64,000 nucleotides of DNA from Ferrovibrio sp041906005 (GCF_041906005.1 NZ_JAYRJY010000001.1:2914001-2978000), one strand, 5' to 3'. Positions 25,774 to 33,956 are shown, counted from the stretch's first letter. Notes: generated by a model from the letters alone, not told the origin. Program-made: numbers and translations.

Positions 25774-27489
25774 ATGGGCGGCGCCAAGGATATGCGGGCG
25801 GAGCGCGACCGGTTCGTTGCGTTCGCCTTCTCCGCTGCCGACCTGATGCTTGAGGTGGCCGCCGACGGCCAGATCACCTTCGCCACGGGTGCGGCGCGGC
25901 TGATCGCCGGCTGCGACAGTGCCGCCCTGGTGGGGCGGAATTTCTCCGCGCTGATCGAGGAGGCAGACCGCCATTTTGTGCTCAACCTGCTGGCCGGGCT
26001 GACCATCGGCGCCCGTATCGAACCGGTCACGATCCGTCTGCTGACCCTGGACGGCCAACCTGGCGCGGTATGCGTTCTGGGCGGCTGCTGCCTGCCACGG
26101 CAGGAAGGGCGGTATTACCTGACCCTGTCGAATGCCCGGCTGCCCCAGGCCGAAACGGCATTGCAGAACAAGCGCGATTACCAGACCGGTCTGCTGACCA
26201 CCGAGGATTTCGAGAACCGCGCCGGCGACCGCCTGAAGCTGGCCCGCGACCTGGGCTCCGAGGTCAAACTCACGCTGGTCGAAATCGTCGGCCTGAAAGA
26301 GCTGGTCGAGAACCTGCCGCCGGAAGACAGCCAGATACTGATGGGCGATGTCGGTGCGTTGATCCGTGCCAAGTCGATCGGCGGCGATACGGCGGGGCAT
26401 ATCGATCCGGAAAAATACGGCATTCTGCATACCGCGCCGCTGGATCAGGAAGCGGTGGCCGAGCAGGTGCGCAACCTGATCAAGCAGAGCAACACCCAGG
26501 CCGCCAAGGCTGCCGACAAGCTGGGAATCCGTGGCGCAACGCTGGATTTGCAGGCCAAGGGCATGAGCGACGAGGATGCGGCCAGCGCCATGGCCTATGC
26601 CGTCGAGCGTTTCGCGAATGAAGGCGCGGCCAGTTTCGCCACGCTGCATTCCACCGAAGACAGCCTGAAGGCCCTGTTGCAGAAAACGGTGTCGCGGGTG
26701 CGTGCCCTGCGCTCGGCGGTGTCCAGCCGGCAGTTCCAGCTTGTCTTCCAGCCCATCGTGCGGCTCGATACCCGCACCCTGCATCATTACGAGGCGCTAT
26801 CGCGGTTCGAGGATGGCGGCTCGCCCTTTGAGACGATCCGCCTGGCCGAAGGCGTACACATGATCGGCGAGTTCGATCTTGCCGTGGTGCAGCGTGTGGT
26901 CGACATGCTGGCCGAACGCCGCCGCCAGGGCGAAACCATCGACGTGGCGGTGAATCTCTCGGGTCACAGCCTGGAAAGCTCGGTTTTCATGGCCGCCCTG
27001 CGCGAAATCCTGGCCGTGGATCCCAGTTTGCGTCGCCAACTGATCTTCGAGATCACGGAATCGACCCAGATCACCAACATGGTCCATGCCGCCAATGCCG
27101 TGCGGCAATTGCGCGAGGACGGCCATTTCGTGTGTCTCGACGATTTCGGCGCCGGCGCCGCCTCATTCCCCTATCTGCAGGCCCTGGAAATCGATTACGT
27201 GAAGATCGACGGCGCCTATGTGAAGGCGCTGCAGACCCAGGGGCAGGACCGCGATCGCGCTATCCTCAAGGGCATGGTCTGGCTGTGCAAGGAGCTTGGC
27301 ATCGGCACGGTGGCCGAGATGGTCGAAACCGAGGACCAGGCGCGCCTGCTGCTCGATTTCGGCATCGATTATGGCCAGGGCTATCTGTTCGGCCGGCCGG
27401 AACCCGATCCAAGGCTCGAGCCGCTGCGGCTCGACGATGATCCGGGCCCGCATCGTGACCCGGCCGAAGTCAGGCTCAAACGCGGCTGA
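25774..27489 (+). CDS. EAL-domain c-di-GMP phosphodiesterase with degenerate GGDEF
   Basis: A 571-residue cytoplasmic signalling protein. The N-terminal 120 residues look PAS-like (ADLMLEVAADGQITFATGAA). Residues 130-290 resemble a GGDEF fold (YQTGLLTTEDFENR), but the catalytic GGDEF is replaced by a DPEKY stretch, so no cyclase activity is expected. The EAL domain spans about 320-550 and keeps the catalytic set: HHYEALSRFE, VNLSGHSLESS, FEITESTQ, CLDDFGAGAASF, YVKIDGAYV, AEMVETEDQ and QGYLFGRP. It should hydrolyse c-di-GMP, possibly with the dead GGDEF as a GTP sensor. GAGG lies seven bases before the ATG. The stop is two bases from that of the convergent hydratase gene. Confidence 0.92.
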   Translation: MGGAKDMRAERDRFVAFAFSAADLMLEVAADGQITFATGAARLIAGCDSAALVGRNFSALIEEADRHFVLNLLAGLTIGARIEPVTIRLLTLDGQPGAVCVLGGCCLPRQEGRYYLTLSNARLPQAETALQNKRDYQTGLLTTEDFENRAGDRLKLARDLGSEVKLTLVEIVGLKELVENLPPEDSQILMGDVGALIRAKSIGGDTAGHIDPEKYGILHTAPLDQEAVAEQVRNLIKQSNTQAAKAADKLGIRGATLDLQAKGMSDEDAASAMAYAVERFANEGAASFATLHSTEDSLKALLQKTVSRVRALRSAVSSRQFQLVFQPIVRLDTRTLHHYEALSRFEDGGSPFETIRLAEGVHMIGEFDLAVVQRVVDMLAERRRQGETIDVAVNLSGHSLESSVFMAALREILAVDPSLRRQLIFEITESTQITNMVHAANAVRQLREDGHFVCLDDFGAGAASFPYLQALEIDYVKIDGAYVKALQTQGQDRDRAILKGMVWLCKELGIGTVAEMVETEDQARLLLDFGIDYGQGYLFGRPEPDPRLEPLRLDDDPGPHRDPAEVRLKRG

Positions 27490-27491
27490 TG

Positions 27492-28358
27492 TCAGCCGCG
27501 CAGTTCCACCTTGCCGTGATCCAGCACCACCACGTCGCGCTCCAGCAGGCGGGCGCGGAACGACACGATGTTGCCGTCGCGCCAGATTTCCGTGTGGATC
27601 GTCTCGCCCGGGAATACCGGCGCGGTGAAGCGCGCCTCGATATGCGCGATCCAGGCCGGATCGTGGTCGCAGACCGCTTTCACCACGGCGCGCACGGCAT
27701 GCCCATAGGTGCACAGGCCATGCAGGATCGGGCGCGGAAAGCCGGCCGCCTTGGCGAAGGCCGGATCGGCATGCAGCGGGTTGCGGTCGCCGCATAAACG
27801 GTAGAACAGCGCCTGGTTCGGCTGGGTTTTCGCCGTCACGCCGGCATCGGGCTGGCGGTCGGGAATGACATGCGGCGCCGGCGGGCCGTCGCCCGGCGCG
27901 CGGGTCGGGCCGCCGAAGCCGCCATCGCCACGTGCGAACACGGTGGAGAGCAGGGTGACCAGCTTCTCGCCGCTCGCCGCATCGCTCAGGGTATTCTCGG
28001 TCAGCATGATGGCGCCCTTGCCGGCACCTTTGTCGAACACGTCCTTGATGCGCACCTTGGCCTTGATGCGGCCGCTGGGCGGCAGCGGCTTATGCACGGT
28101 CACGCGCTGCTCGCCATGCACCACCATCACATAGTTGATGCCGGTTTTCGGCGTCCAGCTGTCGTCCCAGGCGATCACGGTGGCCAGGCTGGGCAGGGCG
28201 CGCAGGCCCTTCTCGAACACGAAGGGCAGTTCGTCGGCATCCATCGGGTCATGCCCCATGCCGACGCTGAGCGCGTAGAGCATGGTGTCGCGGTCGCTGT
28301 AGGCGAATTCACGCTCGGGAATGTCGAGGCGCAGCAGTTCGTCATAGACAATCGGCAT
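27492..28358 (-). CDS. MaoC-like (hydratase 2 type) enoyl-CoA hydratase
   Basis: A 288-residue double-hotdog enzyme like the hydratase 2 part of peroxisomal multifunctional enzyme type 2, which hydrates trans-2-enoyl-CoA to (3R)-hydroxyacyl-CoA. The N-terminal hotdog binds the acyl chain (MLYALSVGMG, LPSLATVIAWDDSW). The C-terminal hotdog has the hydratase 2 motif YRLCGDRNPLHADPAFAKAA with catalytic Asp and His, then RPILHGLCTYGHA. It is divergent from the dienoyl-CoA isomerase gene, with 88 bases between starts that hold a 17-bp palindrome. The enzyme would complement a (3S)-specific FadB-like enzyme encoded at 46-48 kb. Confidence 0.92.
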   Translation of the reverse strand: MPIVYDELLRLDIPEREFAYSDRDTMLYALSVGMGHDPMDADELPFVFEKGLRALPSLATVIAWDDSWTPKTGINYVMVVHGEQRVTVHKPLPPSGRIKAKVRIKDVFDKGAGKGAIMLTENTLSDAASGEKLVTLLSTVFARGDGGFGGPTRAPGDGPPAPHVIPDRQPDAGVTAKTQPNQALFYRLCGDRNPLHADPAFAKAAGFPRPILHGLCTYGHAVRAVVKAVCDHDPAWIAHIEARFTAPVFPGETIHTEIWRDGNIVSFRARLLERDVVVLDHGKVELRG

Positions 28359-28413
28359 GGTTCCTCCGTAAATCTTTGCCCGACTCTAGCCGCGCCGCAG
28401 AGCGCAGACCAGC

Positions 28414-28430
28414 CCTGCCGTTACGGCAGG
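28414..28430. promoter_or_regulatory. 17-bp palindrome, candidate operator (copy 1)
   Basis: CCTGCCGTTACGGCAGG has perfect 7-bp arms around TTA and lies 16 bases before the crotonase start, between divergent hydratase and isomerase genes. The same sequence with two changes occurs at 48150-48166 beside the FadB-like gene. A shared regulator of beta-oxidation is plausible but unproven. Confidence 0.5.
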
Positions 28431-28446
28431 ACGATTGGGAGGAAAA

Positions 28447-29295
28447 ATGGCCTACGCAACCTTCGATTTCACGGTCGAGAACCATATCGCCCGCATCACC
28501 TTCAACCGGCCCGACAAGGCGAATGCCATGGTATTGCCTTTCTGGCAGGAAATGGTGGATGTGTTCGCCGAAATCGAGGATCGTCCGGAAATCCACGCCG
28601 TCGTGATTTCGTCAACGGGCAAGCATTTCACCGGCGGGCTGGATCTTTCCGCCTTCGCCAATATCGCCGGCGAAATGATGCAAGGCGACCGTGGCCGGGT
28701 GGGCGAGCAGATGCGTCGCACCGTGGCAGAGATGCAGGAAACCTTTGCCGTGATCGATCGCTGCCGCGTGCCGGTGCTGGCGGCGATCCAGGGCGGCTGC
28801 ATCGGCGGCGGCGTCGACCTGATCTCGGCCTGCGACATGCGCTACTGCACGAACGACGCCTGGTTCTGCATCCAGGAGATCAATATCGGCATGACCGCCG
28901 ATGTCGGCACGCTGCAGCGCCTGCCGCATCTGATGCCGTCGGGGCTGGTGCGCGAGCTGGCCTATACCGGTCGCCGTATGCCGGCCGAGGAAGCCTTCCG
29001 CTGTGGCCTGGTGAATGCCACCTATGCCACGCAGGACGAAATGCTGGCGGCCGTACTGGAGGTCGCCAGAACGATTGCGTCGAAATCGCCGCTGGCGGTG
29101 CACGGCAGCAAGGAGATGCTGAACTACACCCGTGATCACGATACGGCCGATGCGCTCAATTATATGCAGGTCTGGCAGGCCGGCATGTTCCTCAGCATCG
29201 ACCTGATGGAGCAGATGCAGGCCAACCAGCAGAAGCGCGAGGCGAAATTCGCCGATCTGCTGCCGGCCAAGAAAATCGTGCGCCGCCGTCGTTGA
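28447..29295 (+). CDS. delta(3,5)-delta(2,4)-dienoyl-CoA isomerase-like crotonase
   Basis: A 282-residue crotonase-fold enzyme. The oxyanion-hole block TGKHFTGGLDLSAF and the active-site helix QGGCIGGGVDLISACDMRYC are present. D124, E144 (in QEINIG) and D152 (TADVGTLQ) reproduce the spacing of the catalytic triad D176/E196/D204 of rat ECH1. That enzyme shifts both double bonds of 3,5-dienoyl-CoA during breakdown of odd-position unsaturated fatty acids. SD GGGAGG lies just before the ATG. The basic tail KKIVRRRR is unusual. It sits with a hydratase, a thioesterase and two acyl-CoA dehydrogenases. A plain enoyl-CoA hydratase is the alternative, but the catalytic pattern argues for the isomerase. 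Confidence 0.9.
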   Translation: MAYATFDFTVENHIARITFNRPDKANAMVLPFWQEMVDVFAEIEDRPEIHAVVISSTGKHFTGGLDLSAFANIAGEMMQGDRGRVGEQMRRTVAEMQETFAVIDRCRVPVLAAIQGGCIGGGVDLISACDMRYCTNDAWFCIQEINIGMTADVGTLQRLPHLMPSGLVRELAYTGRRMPAEEAFRCGLVNATYATQDEMLAAVLEVARTIASKSPLAVHGSKEMLNYTRDHDTADALNYMQVWQAGMFLSIDLMEQMQANQQKREAKFADLLPAKKIVRRRR

Positions 29296-29314
29296 GACCA
29301 GGCGCCGCCAGGCT

Positions 29315-29731
29315 TCAGTCGACGCCCAGCACCTTCCAGATGCCTTCCGAGGCGAGCACGACGCGCTCGCCCACTTTGGCCTCGCCCTGCACGAAGATGA
29401 TGCTGCGGGTCTGGCGCACGATGCGGCCGCGCATTTCCATCCAGTCGCCGGGCTTCACCGCGCCGATGAACTGGTTGTTCAGCGATATGGTGGCGCAGGG
29501 CCGCCGCTCGACGGCATCCCAGACCAGCCAGCCCAGCATATGGTCGGCGAAGGTCATCAGCATGCCGCCATGCACCACGCCGCGCGAATTGGTATGGCGC
29601 TCCTCGGCCAGCAGGCCATAGGTGGAACTGCCGTCGTCCTCGCGGCGGACCCAGACGGGCCCGACGATCTGGGTGAAGGGGCCCTGGCCGTGGCGTTGTT
29701 TCCAGCCGGCGGCGGCGGGATCGAAAGTCAT
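29315..29731 (-). CDS. PaaI-type hotdog thioesterase
   Basis: A 138-residue hotdog-fold acyl-CoA thioesterase. The family core is ERHTNSRGVVHGGMLMTFAD, with the HGG turn and the catalytic acid in the helix that follows (ADHMLGWLVW). Then come SLNNQFIGAVKPGDWMEM and the end RIVRQTRSIIFVQGEAKVG. Such enzymes release stalled or toxic acyl-CoAs and would act in the cytoplasm beside the surrounding beta-oxidation enzymes. The ATG at 29731 was chosen because homology begins there; an in-frame ATG at 29794 with AGGA just upstream would add 21 residues and cannot be excluded. Divergent from the acyl-CoA dehydrogenase pair. Confidence 0.87.
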   Translation of the reverse strand: MTFDPAAAGWKQRHGQGPFTQIVGPVWVRREDDGSSTYGLLAEERHTNSRGVVHGGMLMTFADHMLGWLVWDAVERRPCATISLNNQFIGAVKPGDWMEMRGRIVRQTRSIIFVQGEAKVGERVVLASEGIWKVLGVD

Positions 29732-29883
29732 CGCGAATCTGTCCGTTTTGTATGCATGCGCTGCGATTGAGCAGGAGAGGCTGAGTCCATGCAAGCCTTC
29801 CTGCGGGGTTTACCCTGCGTCACAGCTTGCGCGGCGCCGGGGCCGGTCCTAACCTCTTGGCCGATTTAAGGGAGAGGAACGCC

Positions 29884-31074
29884 ATGGATCTCGAATTCAC
29901 GGCCGAGGAACGCGCATTCCGGGAAGAGGTGCGCGGCTTCATCCGCGACAGCCTGCCGCCGGCGCTGGCCGAGAAAACCCGCCGCATGACCCATCTCGGC
30001 CGCGAGGATTTCGTCACCTGGCACCGCATCCTCAACCAGCGCGGCTGGGGCGCGCCGGGCTGGCCCAAGGAATATGGCGGCCCGGGCTGGACACCGATCC
30101 AGCGCTACATCTTCGACGAGGAATGCGCCGCCGCTGATGCGCCGCCTTTGCTGCCCTTCGGCATCGCCATGGTCGGCCCGGTGATCTACACCTTCGGCAC
30201 CGACGAGCAGAAGAAGCGCTACCTGCCGCGTATCCTCAACATGGACGACTGGTGGTGCCAGGGTTATTCCGAGCCGGGCTCGGGCTCCGATCTCGCCAGC
30301 CTGCGCACCAAGGCCGAGAGCGACGGCGATCATTACGTGGTGAACGGCCACAAGATCTGGACCACCCAGGCGCATTACGCGAATATGATGTTCTGCCTGG
30401 TGCGCACCGATCCGAACGCCAAGCCGCAGGAGGGCATTTCCTTCCTGCTGATCGACATGAACACACCCGGCATCACCGTGCGGCCGATCATTTCCATCGA
30501 TGAAGGCCATGGCGTGAACGAGGTTTTCCTCGACAATGTACGCGTGCCCAAGGCCAACCTGATCGGCAAGGAAGGCAAGGGCTGGACCTATGCCAAGTTC
30601 CTGCTGGGCAACGAGCGTACCACGATTGCCGAAGTCTCGACCTCCAAGCAGCGCCTGCGCCGCCTGAAGGAAATCGCCCGCGCCGAGCAGGCATTTGGCG
30701 CCCCGCTGATCGAGGAAGCCAGCTTCCGCGCCAAGCTGGCCGCCGTCGAGATCGAGCTGATGGCGCTGGAATATACCAATCTGCGCGTGCTGGCGGCCGA
30801 GACAGCGGGCAAGGGCGTGGGGCCGGAAGCCAGCATGCTGAAGATCCGCGGCTCGGAGATCCAGCAGACCATTACGGAACTCGCCTGCGAGGCGCTGGGT
30901 TATTACGCCAATCCCTACGAACACCGACCCGATGGGTCCAACCAGCCGCCAGTCGGCCCCGATTACGCGCAAGGGCGCATGGAGGCATTCCTCTATAACC
31001 GCGCCACCACGATCTACGGCGGCTCGAACGAGATTCAGCGCAACATCATCGCCAAGATGGTGCTGGGCCTGTAA
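29884..31074 (+). CDS. acyl-CoA dehydrogenase, PimC-like large subunit
   Basis: A 396-residue FAD acyl-CoA dehydrogenase with N-terminal helices (MDLEFTAEERAFREEVRGF), WCQGYSEPGSGSDLASLRTK, VNGHKIWTTQAHYA, and the C-terminal signature TTIYGGSNEIQRNIIAKMVL. The long central insertion and the tandem smaller dehydrogenase 36 bases downstream match the two-subunit type represented by pimeloyl-CoA dehydrogenase PimCD and by steroid-degradation heterodimers. It probably oxidises a dicarboxylyl- or otherwise unusual acyl-CoA; electrons would go to ETF. Good ribosome site (GGGAGAGG). Divergent from the thioesterase gene. Confidence 0.92.
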   Translation: MDLEFTAEERAFREEVRGFIRDSLPPALAEKTRRMTHLGREDFVTWHRILNQRGWGAPGWPKEYGGPGWTPIQRYIFDEECAAADAPPLLPFGIAMVGPVIYTFGTDEQKKRYLPRILNMDDWWCQGYSEPGSGSDLASLRTKAESDGDHYVVNGHKIWTTQAHYANMMFCLVRTDPNAKPQEGISFLLIDMNTPGITVRPIISIDEGHGVNEVFLDNVRVPKANLIGKEGKGWTYAKFLLGNERTTIAEVSTSKQRLRRLKEIARAEQAFGAPLIEEASFRAKLAAVEIELMALEYTNLRVLAAETAGKGVGPEASMLKIRGSEIQQTITELACEALGYYANPYEHRPDGSNQPPVGPDYAQGRMEAFLYNRATTIYGGSNEIQRNIIAKMVLGL

Positions 31075-31110
31075 CGCAAACAGAAGTCTGAAGCAGGGAA
31101 GAACAAGACA

Positions 31111-32238
31111 ATGGATTTCAATCTGTCCGAAGAACAGAAGCTGCTGGCCGACAGCGTGGAAAGCTGGCTGCAGGACAAATACGACTTCGACCGCTGGCGC
31201 AAGCTGGTGAAGACCGATCTGGGCTATTCGGAAGAGAACTGGCAGACCATGGCCGAACTGGGCTGGCTGTGCATTCCGCTGCCCGAGGATCATGGTGGCC
31301 TGGGCGGAGGCAGCGTCGATACCATGCTGCTGGCCGAGCGTTTCGGCCGCCATCTGGTGGCCGAGCCGTATTTCTCCACCGTGATCCTGGGCGCCGGCCT
31401 GATCATGGCGGCCGGCGATGCCAAGCAGCAGGCCGAATACCTGCCGCAGATCGCCGAAGGCAAGGCGAAATGGGCCTTCGCCTTCGCCGAACATGGCGGC
31501 CGCTTCGCGCTGAACGAAGTGCGCACCAAGGCCGTGAAGGATGCCGGCGGCTGGTTCATCAGTGGCAAGAAGATCGTGGTGCGCGATGCCCCCAGCGCCA
31601 GCAAGCTGATCGTGCTGGCGCGCACGGCGGGCGGCGATGCCGACGAGACGGGCCTGGGCCTGTTCGTGGTGGATGCCAACGGCGCTGGCGTGTCGCGGCA
31701 GGATTACCGCACCGTCGATAACGGCCGCGCCGCCGACATCGCCTTCGAGAAGGCGCCGGCTCTGGCCGTGCTGGGCGATCCGGCCGGTGCCCTGCCTGCG
31801 GTGGAAAAAGTGGTTGATCAGGCGATCGGCTATCTGGCCGCCGAGGCGGTCGGCGCCATGGCCGCCCTGCACGAGACCACGCTGGCCTATGCCAAGACGC
31901 GCAAGCAGTTCGGCCGCGCCATCGGCGAGTTCCAGGTGATCCAGCATCGCCTGGTCGATATGATGATGCAGCTGGAAAGCGCCCGGTCGCTGTCGCTGCT
32001 GGCCAATCTGAAGATGGATGCGCCGGCGAAGGAACGCGCCAAGGCCGCGGCAGCCGCCAAGGTACAGACCGGCCGCTCGGGTCGTTTCGTGGGGCAACAG
32101 GCCGTGCAGCTGCACGGCGGCATGGGCATGACCGATGAACTGAATGTCGGCCATTACATGAAGCGGCTGATGACCATCGACACCCTGTTCGGCCATGCCG
32201 ACCATCACCAGCGCCGCTTTGCCGCCCTGAGTGACTGA
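31111..32238 (+). CDS. acyl-CoA dehydrogenase, PimD-like small subunit
   Basis: A 375-residue acyl-CoA dehydrogenase homologue starting MDFNLSEEQKLLADSVESWL. The N-terminal and middle domains are shortened and poorly conserved (EDHGGLGGGSVDTMLLAERFG). The C-terminal helices retain KTRKQFGRAIGEFQVIQHR and QAVQLHGGMGMTDEL. In PimCD-type and steroid-type enzymes one subunit supplies the catalytic base and the other part of the FAD site, so the pair is probably an obligate alpha2beta2 enzyme. It is 36 bases downstream of its partner on the same strand. The exact acyl substrate is unknown. Confidence 0.91.
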   Translation: MDFNLSEEQKLLADSVESWLQDKYDFDRWRKLVKTDLGYSEENWQTMAELGWLCIPLPEDHGGLGGGSVDTMLLAERFGRHLVAEPYFSTVILGAGLIMAAGDAKQQAEYLPQIAEGKAKWAFAFAEHGGRFALNEVRTKAVKDAGGWFISGKKIVVRDAPSASKLIVLARTAGGDADETGLGLFVVDANGAGVSRQDYRTVDNGRAADIAFEKAPALAVLGDPAGALPAVEKVVDQAIGYLAAEAVGAMAALHETTLAYAKTRKQFGRAIGEFQVIQHRLVDMMMQLESARSLSLLANLKMDAPAKERAKAAAAAKVQTGRSGRFVGQQAVQLHGGMGMTDELNVGHYMKRLMTIDTLFGHADHHQRRFAALSD

Positions 32239-32331
32239 TAGCGGCAATACGCCGATTTATTTCTGCAATGGCCGGGGCGGGTACTTCACCGCTCCGGCCA
32301 TTCGCATTTCAGGAGCAGGCCCTGATTTGAT

Positions 32332-32348
32332 TTGCGCCAATGGCGCAA
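32332..32348. promoter_or_regulatory. 17-bp palindrome upstream of the PhyH-type gene
   Basis: TTGCGCCAATGGCGCAA has perfect 7-bp arms around AAT and ends 33 bases before the dioxygenase ATG. A second inverted repeat, AATGGCCGG (32267-32275) with CCGGCCATT (32294-32302), lies just upstream and may terminate the dehydrogenase transcript. Confidence 0.4.
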
Positions 32349-32381
32349 GGCGCGCATCGTAAGCGGCGGGAGGAAACCGCC

Positions 32382-33245
32382 ATGACCGACACGGTAACCG
32401 TCGTCCGCGACATGCAGGAGTATTTCCGCGCCGAACTGGCGCGTACATACAAGTCCACCGCCGGCAGCCAGGCGCAGGCCGATCCCGCCCTGGCCGATGC
32501 CCTGTTCGCCACCCTGCAGCGCGATGGTTATGTGATCCTGGAGCGGCTGTTTTCCGAAGACGATGTCGAGGCGATCAGGGCCGACCTGATGCCGCTGTTC
32601 GGCAAACATCTGGGTCGCAACAATTTCGAAGGCTTCGACACCCAGCGGCTCTATGCCGTGATCGAAAAGACCTTCATCTGCAATCCGCTGGTCGAGCATC
32701 CGCTGGTGCTGGCATTGCTGGATCGCGTGCTGGAGCCGAACTATCTGCTGTCGCAGCTGCAGGCGATCAACATCCTGCCGGGCGAGGCGGCCCAGCCACT
32801 GCATCACGACGATGCCTTCTATCCCTGGCCACGCCCGCGTCCGCCACTGGGCGCGGCCACCATCATGGCCATTGACGATTTCACGGCCGAGAACGGGGCC
32901 ACGGTGGTTTTGCCCGGCAGCCACCTGTGGTCCGATCGCGTGCCGGACGAGGCCGATCTGGCGCGCGCCATCCCGGCGGTGATGCCGAAAGGCTCGGTGC
33001 TGCTGTTCCTCGGCACGTTGTGGCATGGCGGCGGTGCCAACCGCTCGGCAGCCGGCCGGCTCTGCGTCACGGCCCAATACTGTGCGCCCTGGTGCCGGCA
33101 GCAGGAGAATTTCAGCCTGTCGGTTTCCCGCGAACGCGTGAAGCAATGCAGCGAGCATATCCGCCGCATGCTGGGCTACAGCATCCATCCGCCCTTCATG
33201 GGCTTCGTCAACGGCCTGCATCCCAAGCGACTGCTGGAAGACTGA
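32382..33245 (+). CDS. phytanoyl-CoA dioxygenase (PhyH) family oxygenase 1
   Basis: A 287-residue Fe(II)/2-oxoglutarate-type dioxygenase. The jelly-roll core carries the HxD iron motif in LHHDDAF (H142 and D144 or the pair one residue earlier), the distal ligand H215 in TLWHGGGANRS, and R221 in the same motif for 2-oxoglutarate. RDGYVILERLFSEDDVEAI near residue 46 and VVLPGSHLWSD are family blocks. The family hydroxylates acyl-CoAs and many small molecules; the position directly after acyl-CoA dehydrogenases suggests alpha-hydroxylation of a branched acyl chain, but this is inference. SD GGGAGG. A bidirectional terminator separates it from gcrA. Confidence 0.87.
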   Translation: MTDTVTVVRDMQEYFRAELARTYKSTAGSQAQADPALADALFATLQRDGYVILERLFSEDDVEAIRADLMPLFGKHLGRNNFEGFDTQRLYAVIEKTFICNPLVEHPLVLALLDRVLEPNYLLSQLQAINILPGEAAQPLHHDDAFYPWPRPRPPLGAATIMAIDDFTAENGATVVLPGSHLWSDRVPDEADLARAIPAVMPKGSVLLFLGTLWHGGGANRSAAGRLCVTAQYCAPWCRQQENFSLSVSRERVKQCSEHIRRMLGYSIHPPFMGFVNGLHPKRLLED

Positions 33246-33254
33246 GGCGCATAG

Positions 33255-33290
33255 AAAAAGCCCGGCGGAATGATATCCGCCGGGCTTTTT
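33255..33290. terminator. bidirectional rho-independent terminator
   Basis: A 10-bp perfect stem GCCCGGCGGA / TCCGCCGGGC with a 6-base loop is flanked by A5 and T5. It serves the dioxygenase gene and the convergent gcrA gene. Confidence 0.93.
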
Positions 33291-33314
33291 GAAATCCGGA
33301 ACGTCTTGGTCGTA

Positions 33315-33854
33315 TCAGGCGGCGTTCACTGCCTTCACGGCCTCGACGGCGCTCTCCGGATTCCAGTTCGTGTAGGCCATGGCGCAATGCTGGGCGCAGT
33401 AAGGCTTGCCCGGCAGCGCGACGTGACTGCAGAAATCGAATTCGGCGCTTTTCGGATCGCCGATCGGCCATTTGCAGCGTGGACCGGTGCTGGGCGTCAG
33501 CGCCGCCAGCATCGCAGCAGTCAATTGCTGGCCGGAACCAGAACTGTTGCCGGCAGCCGGGCCGCCTTCGGAGCCTTCGGCCGCCGGAGCCCGTTCAGCC
33601 TTTGGCTGGGCCGGGGCGCGCGGTGCCGCCGTGGCATGTCCCCCTGGTGGGCCGGCATGACTGGCCGCCGGTCGCGGCTGCGCCGGCTTTTCGCTCCGCA
33701 TGATCGGCGAGGCGCGTTTGGCCAAGCCGATGCGGTGGGCCTTGCCGACCACGGCGTTGCGGGTCATGCCCAGCGCTTTGCCGATCTGGGTGATCGACTG
33801 GCCGGATTCCCACAATTGAACCAGAAGTTTAACCTTCTCGTCCGTCCATACCAT
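33315..33854 (-). CDS. gcrA: GcrA cell-cycle regulator
   Basis: A 179-residue transcription cofactor. The N-terminal DNA-binding region is MVWTDEKVKLLVQLWESGQS followed by ITQIGKALGMTRNAVVGKAH and RIGLAKRAS. The middle is a Pro/Ala/Gly-rich linker. The C-terminus has the sigma-70-contacting region with cysteines and histidine (CKWPIGDP, FCSHVALPGKPYCAQHCAMAY). GcrA binds RNA polymerase sigma-70 and acts at promoters carrying GANTC sites methylated by CcrM, coupling transcription to replication. Its own upstream region holds four GANTC sites and a consensus DnaA box, consistent with DnaA control of gcrA known in Caulobacter. Monocistronic and divergent from a second PhyH-family gene. Confidence 0.96.
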   Translation of the reverse strand: MVWTDEKVKLLVQLWESGQSITQIGKALGMTRNAVVGKAHRIGLAKRASPIMRSEKPAQPRPAASHAGPPGGHATAAPRAPAQPKAERAPAAEGSEGGPAAGNSSGSGQQLTAAMLAALTPSTGPRCKWPIGDPKSAEFDFCSHVALPGKPYCAQHCAMAYTNWNPESAVEAVKAVNAA

Positions 33855-33899
33855 ATGTAGCCCCCGTAATTGGACTGAGACGCTACATGCAGTAAGGCG

Positions 33900-33951
33900 A
33901 GAATCTGGTTTCCGGTCAACCAGACTCTGGCCTTATCCACAAGAATCTGGT
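33900..33951. promoter_or_regulatory. gcrA upstream region: DnaA box and repeated AGANTCTGG motif
   Basis: A consensus DnaA box TTATCCACA is at 33933-33941. AGAATCTGG, AGACTCTGG and AGAATCTGG start at 33900, 33922 and 33942, spaced 22 and 20 bases, about two helical turns. Each embeds a CcrM site (GANTC at 33901, 33923, 33943). A fourth GAATC is at 33988 and a near-DnaA box TTATCCCCA at 33997-34005. On the minus strand, TTGACC (33914-33919) could be a -35 element, placing GANTC 33901-33905 in the promoter spacer. Promoter placement is inference. Confidence 0.6.
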
Positions 33952-33956
33952 CCGCT

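Noticed and set aside
29866..32247. A 793-codon minus-strand frame opposite the two acyl-CoA dehydrogenases
   Set aside because: Runs exactly antisense to two genes with full family motifs; no domain of its own.
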